Origin: DASYUM01 sp036001225
GTDB lineage: Bacteria > Methylomirabilota > Methylomirabilia > Rokubacteriales > DASRDR01
DNA length: 28,109 bases
Assembly (NCBI GenBank): GCA_036001225.1
Contig: DASYUM010000279.1
Span: 1 to 28,109 of the forward strand
Direction: 5' to 3'
Shown here: piece by piece, positions 1-7,739 of the stretch
Layout of the letters: each line of letters opens with the position of its first letter
Position numbering within the stretch: position 1 is the first letter of the stretch
Position numbers and translations under genes: made by a program
Notes under the pieces: model-generated
Database searches by the model: none
Told to the model about the DNA's origin: nothing
Seen by the model: the letters and a program-made list of their open reading frames with translations, nothing else

Positions 1-31
1 ACCCGGGGCGACGGGTATCGGCCCGGGCCGC

Positions 32-1435
32 TCATCGCAGGAGGTCGCGCACGTCGGCCACGGCTCCCGCGACCGCCGCCGCCGCCACCATGGCCGGGCT
101 CATCAGCAGGGTGCGCCCGGTCGGGCTGCCCTGGCGGCCGATGAAGTTCCGGTTCGAGGACGAGGCGCACACCTCGCGCCCCTGGAGCTTGTCCTCGTTC
201 ATGCCCAGGCACATCGAGCAGCCGGCCTTCCGCCACTCGAAGCCCGCGGTCTGGAAGATCTCGTGGAGCCCTTCGGCCTCGGCCGCCTTCGCCACAGCCT
301 GTGAGCCGGGCACTACCAGCGCGCGGACCCCCTTGGCGACCCGCCGGCCGCGCGCCACCTCGGCCGCCGCCCGCAGGTCGGACAGCCGGGCGTTGGTGCA
401 AGAGCCGATGAAGGCGACGTCGATCCGGGTCCCCGCGATGGGCTGGCCTGGCTCGAAGTCCATGAAGGCCACCGCCTCCCGCGCCGTGGCCCGCTCGGGC
501 GCCGGCGCCCGCTCGGGATCGGGGATGCGGTCGGCCACGCCGAGCGACTGGCCGGGGTTGATCCCCCAGGTGACGACCGGCTGGATGGCGGCGCCGTCGA
601 GCCGCACCACGTCGTCGAAGCGGGCGTCGAGGTCGGTGGCCATGCTCTTCCACCAGGTCACGGCGCGCTCGAAGGCGGCGCCCGACGGGGCGAACGGCCG
701 GCCCCGCAGATAGTCGAACGTCGTCTGATCGGGGTTCACGTAGCCAGCGCGCGCGCCCCCCTCGATGGACATGTTGCAGACCGTGAGCCGCTCCTCCATG
801 GACATGGTCTCGATGGCGGACCCCGCGTACTCGTACGCGTAGCCGACTCCGCCCTTGACGCCGAGCCGCTGGATGATCGAGAGGATCACGTCCTTGGCGT
901 AGACGCCGCGGGCGAGCTTGCCCTCGACCCGGATCTGCCGGAGCTTCGGCTTGGCCATGGCCAGGCATTGGGTGGCGAGGACATCCCGGACCTGGCTGGT
1001 CCCGATGCCGAAGGCCAGCGCCCCCAGCGCGCCGTGAGTCGAGGTGTGGCTGTCACCGCAGGCGATCGTCATCCCGGGCTGGGTCAGGCCCAGCTCGGGC
1101 CCGATGACGTGGACGATGCCCTGGCGGCCGCTCTCGAGGTCGAAGAGCGGGATGCCAAACTCCCGGCAGTTGCGCACGAGGTGGACCGTCATCTCCTCGG
1201 CCAACGTGTCGCCGAAGGGGCGCTGCTGCGAGGTCGTCGGGATGATGTGGTCGAGGGTCGCGAACGTCCGCTCGGGCATCCGGACGCGGAGGCCGGCCGC
1301 GCGCAGCATCTGAAAGGCTTGCGGGGTCGTCACCTCGTGGACCAGGTGGAGCCCGATGAGGAGCTGGGTCTGTCCGGAGGGGAGCGTGCGGACCGTGTGA
1401 GCGCGCCAGACTTTGTCGAGCAGCGTTTCCGCCAT
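32..1435 (-). CDS. leuC: 3-isopropylmalate dehydratase large subunit
   Basis: This is the large subunit of isopropylmalate isomerase, which interconverts 2- and 3-isopropylmalate in cytosolic leucine biosynthesis. The 467 aa length is normal for LeuC. The three Fe-S cluster cysteines are visible: C346 in GSCTN, and C406 and C409 in GCSMCLGMN. The aconitase-type stretch ACGDSHTSTHGALG and the ending SSSNRNFIGRQGSPTGRTLL are also intact. The small subunit LeuD, which completes the active site, would lie downstream, beyond position 1, so its presence cannot be judged. No Shine-Dalgarno sequence precedes the ATG, but a good promoter lies only a few bases upstream (separate entry), so the mRNA may be nearly leaderless. 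A methanogen-type homoaconitase is a remote alternative. Assignment to the LeuC family is very secure. Confidence 0.96.
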   Translation of the reverse strand: MAETLLDKVWRAHTVRTLPSGQTQLLIGLHLVHEVTTPQAFQMLRAAGLRVRMPERTFATLDHIIPTTSQQRPFGDTLAEEMTVHLVRNCREFGIPLFDLESGRQGIVHVIGPELGLTQPGMTIACGDSHTSTHGALGALAFGIGTSQVRDVLATQCLAMAKPKLRQIRVEGKLARGVYAKDVILSIIQRLGVKGGVGYAYEYAGSAIETMSMEERLTVCNMSIEGGARAGYVNPDQTTFDYLRGRPFAPSGAAFERAVTWWKSMATDLDARFDDVVRLDGAAIQPVVTWGINPGQSLGVADRIPDPERAPAPERATAREAVAFMDFEPGQPIAGTRIDVAFIGSCTNARLSDLRAAAEVARGRRVAKGVRALVVPGSQAVAKAAEAEGLHEIFQTAGFEWRKAGCSMCLGMNEDKLQGREVCASSSNRNFIGRQGSPTGRTLLMSPAMVAAAAVAGAVADVRDLLR

Positions 1436-1445
1436 GATGGCGGTT

Positions 1446-1473
1446 ATTGTGGCAGATCGCTGGCCCGTGTCAA
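1446..1473 (-). promoter_or_regulatory. Sigma70-type promoter of leuC
   Basis: On the minus strand a perfect -35 box TTGACA (1468-1473) is followed after 16 bases by CACAAT (1446-1451), which matches the -10 consensus at 4 of 6 positions. Transcription would start near 1439, about four bases before the leuC ATG, which leaves no room for a ribosome binding site. No leucine leader peptide or T-box can fit in between. Confidence 0.6.
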
Positions 1474-1514
1474 CCGGAGCGGCGGGTGATCGACGAGTTT
1501 CCCCCGTGGGGGAA

Positions 1515-1874
1515 CTACCGAAAGAGAACCTGGACCGCCCGGATGAGGTTACGCCCCTCGTCGATGCTGTAGCGCAGCTTGACGACCGACCCTTCGCGGA
1601 TGGCGCTCCAATCGAAGGCCAGGTTTCCGGGCATCAGGTATTCGACGCCGTTCTCCAGCCTGATCGTTCTCGCCGCCGCATCGACGGCGGTGATGCGACC
1701 GTCGGCCTCGAGCCCCTCCACGGTCGCGCCCGAGGCCGCCACCGGCGGGGTCGCGCCGGGCGGGATGGATTGAGCGAGCGCCGGCCCCGCCAGCGTCGTG
1801 AGCGCCAGCCCGACGCCAGCGCCGATCACCAGGACAGCCAGGGCGATCTTCGCGGACCTAGGCTGTGTCATCAT
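1515..1874 (-). CDS. Exported DUF1344-type small protein
   Basis: A 119 aa protein starts at the ATG at 1874; a second in-frame ATG follows directly. GGGGTGAAG just upstream serves as ribosome binding site. Residues 6-33 form a signal peptide ending in an ALA-type cleavage site (hydrophobic run IALAVLVIGAGVGLAL, then GPALAQS). The mature part resembles DUF1344: a small beta-rich domain with the pattern GRITAVDAAARTIRLENG, then a YLMP-type strand and EGSVVKLRYS. The role of this periplasmic family is unknown. The open frame continues upstream to 2078, but that extension is Arg-rich and puts a non-signal segment before the signal peptide, so the shorter start is preferred. It is separated from leuC by 79 bases and both are on the minus strand. 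Confidence 0.8.
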   Translation of the reverse strand: MMTQPRSAKIALAVLVIGAGVGLALTTLAGPALAQSIPPGATPPVAASGATVEGLEADGRITAVDAAARTIRLENGVEYLMPGNLAFDWSAIREGSVVKLRYSIDEGRNLIRAVQVLFR

Positions 1875-2071
1875 CTTCTTCACCCCGAGTCGACAGCTTC
1901 GCACGTGTTTAGCAATTTCGCTGCCGGCCGCCCGGCGGTGTGAAGATCTGAGGCGAATGGTCGGCATCTCACCGGCCGCGATCTGGCCATTCGCACCGAT
2001 TTTGACCGCGCGGCTCGCCGGCTGACATCGCGGCCCCGCCAAAATCGGGCGCTGGCGGCGCCGGCGGCTCT

Positions 2072-2383
2072 GTGGCACAAGGCGTGCTTGTTCGCTTCGG
2101 CGTGCGCCCTCGCTATGTCGTCATCGTCCGGCGCGGCGAGACCCGACTCTTCCTAGAACTTCAGGGCAGCCTCGACCGGTGGCCGGAGGGAACGACCGTG
2201 GTCTGGGATCGCCGGCAGACCGACCGCCGCGTCGCGGTTCAAGGAGTGTCGATCGACCGGCGGCGGCGCCAGCGGCGCACCGAGCCCGACTCGATGTGGT
2301 ACACGCACGGCTTCATCGTCGTCGAGACCACCGAGCCGCCGGAGCAGCCGACCCAGGGCGACAACCAGGCCTCGATCGCTTAG
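2072..2383 (+). CDS. Small Arg-rich protein of unknown function
   Basis: A 103 aa ORF starts at GTG 2072; another GTG at 2084 is an alternative start. It opens with a short beta-like segment (YVVIVRRGETRLFLEL). Two arginine clusters follow: WDRRQTDRR near residue 50 and IDRRRRQRR near residue 65. A C-terminal hydrophobic stretch (WYTHGFIVVET) precedes an acidic, Pro-rich tail. I believe small proteins with repeated DRR/ERR motifs recur in GC-rich environmental bacteria, but I know no function for them. It has no signal peptide. The clusters could bind nucleic acid or phosphate; this is speculation. It is divergent from the DUF1344 gene and 83 bases upstream of ald on the same strand. The restricted, non-random composition supports real coding. 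Confidence 0.6.
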   Translation: MAQGVLVRFGVRPRYVVIVRRGETRLFLELQGSLDRWPEGTTVVWDRRQTDRRVAVQGVSIDRRRRQRRTEPDSMWYTHGFIVVETTEPPEQPTQGDNQASIA

Positions 2384-2466
2384 CCGCCCCGGCGCCCGTC
2401 GTCGCTCGGCGCCGCCCGCCAGCGCGTGGACTTCCCTGGCGGTTCACGGTACAACGGAAGTGGGCG

Positions 2467-3579
2467 ATGGTCATCGGAGTGCCGCGCGAGATCAAGCCGG
2501 GCGAGCAGCGGGTCGCCCTCACGCCCGCCGGCGGCCGCATGCTCCAGGAAGCCGGCCACCGCGTGCTGGTCGAGCGGGGCGCCGGCGCCGGGAGCGGGAT
2601 CCGCGACGAGGAGTACGCGGCGGTCGGCGCCATCCTCGCCGACACCGAGCGGGTCTGGGCCGAGCCCGAGCTCATCCTGAAGGTCAAGGAACCGGTTCCC
2701 GCCGAGTACCGGCGTCTGCGGCCGGACCTCGTCCTCTTCACGTACCTCCACCTGGCGGCGGCGCCCGAGCTGGCCGCGGCCCTCCAGCGAGCCCGCGTGC
2801 TCGCCATCGCCTACGAGACCGTCGAGCGCGCCGATGGGAGCCTGCCCCTCCTCACGCCGATGAGCGAGGTGGCCGGCCGCCTGGCCGTCCAGGAGGGCGC
2901 CTTCTACCTCGGCGGCGCCCATGGCGGGCGCGGCATCCTGCTGTCGGGGGTGCCGGGGGTGCCGCCCGGCAACGTGGTGATTCTCGGCGCCGGCACGGTC
3001 GGGCTCAACGCGGCCAAGACGGCGGTCGGTCTAGGCGCCGACGTTTCCACGCTGGACGTGAACCTCGACCGTCTCCGCTACGTGGACGACCTCTTCCGCG
3101 GCCAGGTCGCGACCCTCGTTTCCAACAGCTTCAACGTCGAGCGGGTCGTCCGGCGAGCCGACTTGCTGATCGGGGCCGTCCTCATCCCCGGGGCGCGGGC
3201 CCCGGTGGTGGTCACCGAGGCGATGGTGAGAGATATGAAGGACGGGGCCGTCATCGTGGACGTCGCAGTGGACCAGGGCGGCTGCGTCGCCACCATCCGG
3301 CCGACGACCCTGCTCGAGCCCATCTACCGAGTAGGCGGCGTCGTCCACTACGGGGTCGCCAACCTGCCCGCGCTGGTCCCCCGCACCTCGACCTTCGCGC
3401 TCACCAACGCGACCGTCCCCTACGTCCTCGAGCTGGCCGGCAAAGGCGTAGCGGCGGCCGTGCGCGAGAACCCGGCGCTGGCCCGCGGCGTCAACGTCTG
3501 CGGCGGGAAGCTCATCCACCCGCGCGTCGCCGAGGCGCTCGGCGAGGCGCCCACGCCGCTGGCGGCCTGCCTGGCCTGA
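2467..3579 (+). CDS. ald: Alanine dehydrogenase
   Basis: This NAD-dependent L-alanine dehydrogenase interconverts alanine with pyruvate plus ammonia in the cytosol. The chosen ATG at 2467 gives 370 aa, the usual length, and starts with the family N-terminus MVIGVPREIKPGEQRVALTP. R15, K74 (KVKEP) and H95 (FTYLHLA) sit where the substrate-binding and catalytic residues are known in Ald enzymes. The Rossmann motif VILGAGTVGLNAA lies near residue 175. GGAAG-like bases (CGGAAGTGGG) precede the ATG. The frame is open upstream to 2179 but that part is low-complexity Arg/Pro-rich and lies in another frame of the preceding small gene. Related lysine-forming saccharopine dehydrogenases are longer or lack this pattern, so the call is firm. 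Two tiny ORFs follow immediately. Confidence 0.95.
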   Translation: MVIGVPREIKPGEQRVALTPAGGRMLQEAGHRVLVERGAGAGSGIRDEEYAAVGAILADTERVWAEPELILKVKEPVPAEYRRLRPDLVLFTYLHLAAAPELAAALQRARVLAIAYETVERADGSLPLLTPMSEVAGRLAVQEGAFYLGGAHGGRGILLSGVPGVPPGNVVILGAGTVGLNAAKTAVGLGADVSTLDVNLDRLRYVDDLFRGQVATLVSNSFNVERVVRRADLLIGAVLIPGARAPVVVTEAMVRDMKDGAVIVDVAVDQGGCVATIRPTTLLEPIYRVGGVVHYGVANLPALVPRTSTFALTNATVPYVLELAGKGVAAAVRENPALARGVNVCGGKLIHPRVAEALGEAPTPLAACLA

Positions 3580-3580
3580 G

Positions 3581-3676
3581 GTGGGTAGGGTGCCCCGCGC
3601 CTTCGTGGACCAGCCCGCGCCCGAAGTCGCCGTCTGCGACATCGCCCCGCCCTACAAGGAGAAGTTGGTGCCATGA
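3581..3676 (+). CDS. Possible 31-residue leader-like ORF after ald
   Basis: A very short ORF starts at GTG 3581, one base after the ald stop; GTG 3590 is an alternative start. It ends at a TGA (3674-3676) that overlaps the ATG of the next ORF in an ATGA arrangement. The product would be about 28-31 aa and ends DIAPPYKEKLVP. The overlap at both ends suggests translational coupling along ald, this ORF and the next one. A GAGGTGG site lies at the ald stop. It resembles no family I know, and chance cannot be excluded at this length. Confidence 0.35.
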   Translation: MGRVPRAFVDQPAPEVAVCDIAPPYKEKLVP

Positions 3677-3870
3677 GAAACGCTCGACGCTCTCCCAAGG
3701 CCGGCCGGCCTCCCGAGACGCCGGCCGCCACGCCCCAGGTCCGCCGCCGGCGGAAATCGGCCGTCGTCACGCTCGACAAGGGCACGACGCTCCTCCAGGT
3801 CGAGCGCGGACCCCGCGCGCTGACCGGCGCCAAGGGACCCAAGTTCCGCGGCCGGCAGAAGAAGAGTTAG
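3673..3870 (+). CDS. Small basic protein of unknown function
   Basis: A 65 aa, strongly basic protein. The N-terminal 30 residues are Arg/Pro-rich (RRSPKAGRPPETP, then VRRRRKS). A central segment (AVVTLDKGTTLLQVERG) looks like two beta strands, and the end is Lys/Arg-rich (KGPKFRGRQKKS). It has no membrane segment or Cys. The AAGGAG at 3656-3661 sits about 11 bases before the ATG, a usable but distant ribosome binding site. Its start overlaps the stop of the 31-residue ORF. The composition suggests nucleic-acid contact, as in small ribosome- or DNA-associated proteins, but that is inference. It converges on the GH15 gene with a 34-base gap. Confidence 0.5.
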   Translation: MRNARRSPKAGRPPETPAATPQVRRRRKSAVVTLDKGTTLLQVERGPRALTGAKGPKFRGRQKKS

Positions 3871-3904
3871 CGCGGCGGGGCTTCGACGGCCGCCTCCGGG
3901 CCCC

Positions 3905-5695
3905 TCAGTGGTGCGGCCGGATGTCCGCCGGCCCGGGCTCGGGGCGCAGGTTGCAGGCGGTATTGATCAGCGACACGTGGGAGAAGGCCTGAGGGAAGTT
4001 GCCCAGGAGCCGTCGGGCGTAGGGCTCGTACTGCTCGGACAGCAGCCCCACGTCGTTCTGGAGCGCGAGTAGCCGCTCGAAGCACCCGACGGCGTCGTCA
4101 CGCCGGCCGAGCAGCGTCAGGTTGTCGGCCAGCCAGAAGGTGCAGGCGAGGAAGACGCCTTCGCCCGGCGGCAGCCCATCGACGTCGGGGTGGGTCGGGT
4201 ACCGAATCACGAAGCCGTCACGGAGCAGCTCCCGCTCGATCGCCTCCACCGTCCCCCGGATCCGGGGATCGGTCGGCGGCAGGAAGCCGACCAGACACAG
4301 CATCAGCAGGCTCGCGTCCAGGTCCTTGCCGCCGTAGTACTGGACGAAGGCGTTGCGGGCGGCGTCGTACCCGTGGCGGCAAACCTCGGCGTGGATGCCG
4401 TCGCGGAGGCGCCGCCAGTGTTGCATGGGCCCCTCCAGACCCAGCTGCTCGACGCCCTTCACCGCCCGGTCGAGCGCGACCCAGGCCATCACCTTGGAGT
4501 GGGTGAAGTGGCGCCGCGGTCCTCGCACCTCCCAGATCCCCTCGTCGGGCTGGTCCCACACCGTCTCCAGGTACTCGAGGAGCTCCCGCTGGACGCGCCA
4601 GGCGTTCTCGTCGGACGACAGCCCCTCCCGGCGCGCCACGTGCAGGGCGTCCATGATCTCGCCGAAGATGTCGAGCTGGAGCTGGAGGTGGGCGGCGTTG
4701 CCGATGCGGACCGGCTGGGCGCCCTCGTAGCCGGGGAGCCATCCCAGCTCCAGCTCCGTCAGCCGGCGCTCGCCGGCCAGCCCGTACATGATCTGGATCT
4801 GGCTCGCCTTCCCGGCGACGGCGCGGAGGAGCCACTCGCGCCAGGCCCGGGCCTCGTCGGTGTAGCCGCCCATCATCAAGGCATAGAGCGTGAAGGTCGC
4901 GTCGCGGAGCCAGCAGAACCGGTAGTCCCAGTTCCGGACGCCGCCGAGCTGCTCGGGGAGTGAGGTGGTGGGGGCGGCGACGATCCCGCCGGTCGGCGCG
5001 TAGGTCAGCGCCTTGAGCGTGATGAGCGATCGGACGACCGGCTCGCGCCAGGGGCCCTCATAGGTGCAGCGGGCCGACCACGCCTCCCACCAGCGCTGCG
5101 TCTCGGCGAGCGCGGCCTCGGCGTCGATCGGCTCCGGGATCGGTGCGTGCGACGGGCACCAGGTCAACACGAAGGGGATGCGTTGCCCCTCGCTCACCGT
5201 GAACTCGGCGACCGTCGTCAGGTCCCGGCCACGCAACTCGACCGGGGTCCGGAGGATCAGCGTGTCGGGCCCGGCGACGGCCCGGATGCCGCCGTCCATC
5301 CGGCGGACCCACGGCACCACGACGCCATAGTCGAAGCGGATGACGAGCTGCATGCGCATCGGGACCCGCCCGCGGGTGCCGACCACCAGTCGGAGCAGGT
5401 CGGGCACCTCCGAGCGGGGCGGCATGCAGTCCACGACGGTCACCGCGCCGCCCTCCACCTCGTACTCCGTCTCGAGGACCAGGGTCCCCTCGCGGTAGCG
5501 GCGGCGGGTTCGCTTGACCTCACCAGCCGGGGTCAGGATCCATCGGCCGTGCTCGGGAGTACCGAGGAGGGCGGCGAAGCAAGCCCCCGAGTCGAAGCGC
5601 GGCACACACAGCCAGTCGATGGAGCCATCGCGCGCGACGAGCGCGGCGGTGTGACAGTCGCCGACGAGGGCGTAGTCTTCGATGTGAGCGGGCAT
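3905..5695 (-). CDS. Glycoside hydrolase family 15 protein (glucoamylase/trehalase-like)
   Basis: A 596 aa cytosolic (alpha/alpha)6-barrel hydrolase of the GH15 type, expected to release glucose from alpha-glucans or trehalose. The N-terminal beta-domain begins IEDYALVGDCHTAALVARDGSIDWLC, typical of bacterial GH15. The catalytic barrel carries NWDYRFCWLRDATFT, and GIWEVRGPRRHFTHSKVMAW carries the likely general acid Glu. LLSEQYEPYARRLLGNFPQAFSH carries the second catalytic Glu region. There is no signal peptide or starch-binding domain. The ATG at 5695 is preferred over an upstream in-frame start because AGGG lies 7 bases before it and the N-terminus matches the family. Substrate cannot be settled: such proteins have proved to be trehalases, glucoamylases or dextranases. 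A -10-like box lies upstream (separate entry). Confidence 0.92.
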   Translation of the reverse strand: MPAHIEDYALVGDCHTAALVARDGSIDWLCVPRFDSGACFAALLGTPEHGRWILTPAGEVKRTRRRYREGTLVLETEYEVEGGAVTVVDCMPPRSEVPDLLRLVVGTRGRVPMRMQLVIRFDYGVVVPWVRRMDGGIRAVAGPDTLILRTPVELRGRDLTTVAEFTVSEGQRIPFVLTWCPSHAPIPEPIDAEAALAETQRWWEAWSARCTYEGPWREPVVRSLITLKALTYAPTGGIVAAPTTSLPEQLGGVRNWDYRFCWLRDATFTLYALMMGGYTDEARAWREWLLRAVAGKASQIQIMYGLAGERRLTELELGWLPGYEGAQPVRIGNAAHLQLQLDIFGEIMDALHVARREGLSSDENAWRVQRELLEYLETVWDQPDEGIWEVRGPRRHFTHSKVMAWVALDRAVKGVEQLGLEGPMQHWRRLRDGIHAEVCRHGYDAARNAFVQYYGGKDLDASLLMLCLVGFLPPTDPRIRGTVEAIERELLRDGFVIRYPTHPDVDGLPPGEGVFLACTFWLADNLTLLGRRDDAVGCFERLLALQNDVGLLSEQYEPYARRLLGNFPQAFSHVSLINTACNLRPEPGPADIRPHH

Positions 5696-5713
5696 GACGG
5701 AACCCTGAATTCC

Positions 5714-5719
5714 ACTATA
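5714..5719 (-). promoter_or_regulatory. Possible -10 box of the GH15 gene
   Basis: TATAGT on the minus strand matches the sigma70 -10 consensus at 5 of 6 positions. Transcription would start near 5707, giving a leader of about 12 bases that contains the AGGG ribosome binding site. No -35 box is evident. It lies in the 75-base gap between the aldolase stop and the GH15 start, so GH15 probably has its own promoter. Confidence 0.4.
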
Positions 5720-5770
5720 GCCCAGGGGCCGCCGGGGCCCGGGCGGCATCCGGGTGAAGTCGGGTCGCGT

Positions 5771-6544
5771 TCAGGCCGACGAGGCCAGCTTGGACAGCTC
5801 CTCGACCGTCTCCCGGGCGGCCTGGATTCCCCACTCGAGCGGGCTCACGGTGATCAGCTGGCAGCCTCGCTCGATCTGGGCCCGCAGGTCGGGCCGGTCG
5901 CGGGGCACGGTGCCGAACGGCATCCGGTGGGCCCGGCAGACCTGGCGGATCCGCTCGACGACGGCCTGGACGTCGTCACGCCAGGGCTGGCCGGGGTAGC
6001 CCATGGACGCGGCCAGATCGTAAGCGCCGACCGCCAGCGCGTCGATCCCGGAGACCTGGCAGATCGCCTCCACCGCGCCGAGCCCGGCGACGTCTTCGAA
6101 GAGCGCCACCACGACCGTTTCCTCGTTCGCCCGCCGGACGTACTCCGCCGGCCCGAGTCCCAGCAGCTCGCCACCCCGGCCGGGGGCGAAGCTCCGCCCG
6201 CCCTCCGGCGGGTACTTCACCGCTCGCACCGCTCGCTCGGCGTCGTCGCGGGTGCTCACGTGGGGGACCACGATGGTGGACGTGCCGATATCGAGGTACC
6301 GGAGGATCACCGGCGGCGTGTTGACCGGGACTCGGATCGAGACCGGTAGATCGTAGAGGTCGGCGGCGCGGACCATCTCCTCGCACTCGCGCTCGGAGAG
6401 CGGGCCGTGCTCGGCATCGAGGAAGACCTGATCGGCGCCGGTCCGGGCCAGCATCTCGACGAGCCGCGGCGAGTGGAACCGGAGCCCGACCGTGAACACG
6501 GGCCGACCGGCCCGTAGCTTCTCCTTGATTCGCCGACCTCGCAT
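5771..6544 (-). CDS. HpcH/HpaI family aldolase
   Basis: A 257 aa class II (metal-dependent) aldolase of the HpcH/HpaI family, which cleaves or forms 4-hydroxy-2-oxo acids such as 2-keto-3-deoxy acids to give pyruvate and an aldehyde. Residues match those known in E. coli HpaI nearly one for one: H46 (DAEHGPL), R71 (SIRVP), E150 (ALFED, metal ligand) and D176 (GAYDLAAS, metal ligand). The ATG at 6544 has an excellent ribosome binding site (AGGAGG about 6 bases upstream); the open frame before it is non-family sequence. The true substrate is unknown, and 2-dehydro-3-deoxyglucarate aldolase is the closest alternative name. It is followed by GH15 on the same strand after 75 bases. Confidence 0.92.
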   Translation of the reverse strand: MRGRRIKEKLRAGRPVFTVGLRFHSPRLVEMLARTGADQVFLDAEHGPLSERECEEMVRAADLYDLPVSIRVPVNTPPVILRYLDIGTSTIVVPHVSTRDDAERAVRAVKYPPEGGRSFAPGRGGELLGLGPAEYVRRANEETVVVALFEDVAGLGAVEAICQVSGIDALAVGAYDLAASMGYPGQPWRDDVQAVVERIRQVCRAHRMPFGTVPRDRPDLRAQIERGCQLITVSPLEWGIQAARETVEELSKLASSA

Positions 6545-6863
6545 GTTTTCCTCCTGACCCCGCGCATCGGGAACCGCCAGACTCACCGCGCGGACACTGC
6601 GCGACACTCTATGACACCCACCGAGCGATGCCAACGACGAGAAATTCACCGGCCAGGATCAGACCACCGGTCCAAGTGGGAGCGCGGCGCCGCCGCTAAG
6701 CCCGCGCCGTCATACCGCCGACCACGTGGCACGTCCGATGCTTGGGGGTTGGATGGCGGCCGGCGAGACAGCCAGGCGAGCTCAATTGCATAGCAAAGCT
6801 GATGCCGCGTGAAGGGTGGTATCGACGTTGCTCCATAAAGGCTCCGAGGTGCAGGGGCCAATC
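6545..6863. other. Intergenic stretch between divergent genes
   Basis: About 320 bases separate the aldolase start from the Cys-rich small gene on the other strand. The right half has visibly lower GC than the flanks. A small dyad TTGC-ATA-GCAA lies at 6786-6796. I see no convincing promoter pair, RNA gene or conserved ORF. Short ORFs crossing it on both strands have no family look and poor starts. Confidence 0.5.
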
Positions 6864-7046
6864 ATGGTTCAAAAGGCCGCTAAAGAAGCCGGATTTAGCT
6901 GCTGTCGGTGCGGCCGGCGCATCGTGCGCGGCGAGGGGTATGTTCGCCGGAACGGGAAGCCCGAGCACGTCGGCTGCCCACCCGCCGCGAGACCGCTGAA
7001 GAGGCGCAGGCTGCGCCCGCGAGGAACCCGAGCCAAGAGAGCTTGA
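6864..7046 (+). CDS. Small Cys-rich (zinc-ribbon-like) protein
   Basis: A 60 aa protein starts at ATG 6864 with AGGGG 7 bases upstream. The core SCCRCGRRIVRGEGYVRR is followed by HVGCP, giving a C-x2-C ... H-x2-C arrangement of four potential zinc ligands around a beta-hairpin. The C-terminal third is Arg/Lys-rich (LKRRRLRPRGTRAKRA), as in small nucleic-acid-binding zinc ribbons. An in-frame GTG-type start at 6816 would add 16 residues but has no ribosome site. I do not recognise a named family. A LIM/treble-clef-like mini-finger or the PHD-like beginning of a degraded larger gene are alternatives. Confidence 0.55.
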   Translation: MVQKAAKEAGFSCCRCGRRIVRGEGYVRRNGKPEHVGCPPAARPLKRRRLRPRGTRAKRA

Positions 7047-7138
7047 CGCGCCATCCGCCTGCTGTTACGTGTAAGAGAAGAGTTCTCATCGCCGCTGGCG
7101 GTGGTCACGTCAGGTCGGGAGGGTCGGGGGTCGGGCGG

Positions 7139-7705
7139 ATGTCAGCGCTCACCGTGGTCCTCCAGGCCGCTCGCCGCCCTCGGCTCCGTTCTCGCTACGC
7201 TCGACGGCCACTCGAGCGATCCTCACCCGCTGACCCCCGCGCCCGAAAACGGCTCCGCCCCGCCCTGCCTTCCTTGACGGGCCTGACGCTGCTGGTCGTC
7301 GAAGATCACGACGACAGCCGCGAGATGCTCCGGCAGATGCTCACCGCGGTCGGCGCGCGGGTGCTGGTGGCCGAGCAAGGCGCGCACGCGCTGGCGATCC
7401 TGGCGCGGGAGCACCCCGACGTCATCCTGTTGGACCTCCTCATGCCGGTGATGGATGGATTCGTCTTCGCGCAGCACGTGCAGCGCGAACGCCGCTGGGT
7501 GGACATCCCGATCATCGCGGTCACCGCGCTCGGTGAGATTCAGGACTACCTGCGGACCTGGCAGGAAGGGCTCGCCGGGCATCTGACCAAGCCCGTCGGC
7601 CAGGCCGAGCTCGTCTCCGTGATCCAGCGGGTGACGACAGGGCGCCGCGCCAGCCAGACTCGGCGCCGGCGTATCGCCGGCCGAGGGCCCGAGCCGCCGC
7701 GATAA
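7139..7705 (+). CDS. Single-domain response regulator (CheY-like)
   Basis: A CheY-type receiver with no output domain. The acidic pocket E55-D56, phospho-acceptor D99 (VILLDLLMPVMDG), switch T129 (IAVTAL) and K151 (LTKPV) are all present, so phosphorylation should work. The receiver occupies residues 49-170. The N-terminal 45 residues are Arg-rich and low in complexity, and the C-terminal tail is also Arg-rich. The ATG at 7139 has G-rich bases upstream; TTG 7274 immediately before the receiver would give a 143 aa protein closer to the family norm and may be the real start. No histidine kinase is nearby, so the partner is encoded elsewhere. It may act by protein-protein contact, as DivK or CheY do. 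Confidence 0.82.
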   Translation: MSALTVVLQAARRPRLRSRYARRPLERSSPADPRARKRLRPALPSLTGLTLLVVEDHDDSREMLRQMLTAVGARVLVAEQGAHALAILAREHPDVILLDLLMPVMDGFVFAQHVQRERRWVDIPIIAVTALGEIQDYLRTWQEGLAGHLTKPVGQAELVSVIQRVTTGRRASQTRRRRIAGRGPEPPR

Positions 7706-7739
7706 TTCCTCCCCCGCCCGACCCGCGCGCCGCCGCCTG

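Noticed and set aside
1..31. CCCGGG-rich inverted repeat as a leuC terminator
   Set aside because: The stem is short with mismatches and there is no U-run; a leuD gene may follow outside the window.
3871..3904. GGCGG/CCGCC hairpin between convergent genes as a terminator
   Set aside because: Only 5 bp of stem, a loop of about 11 bases and no U tract on either strand.
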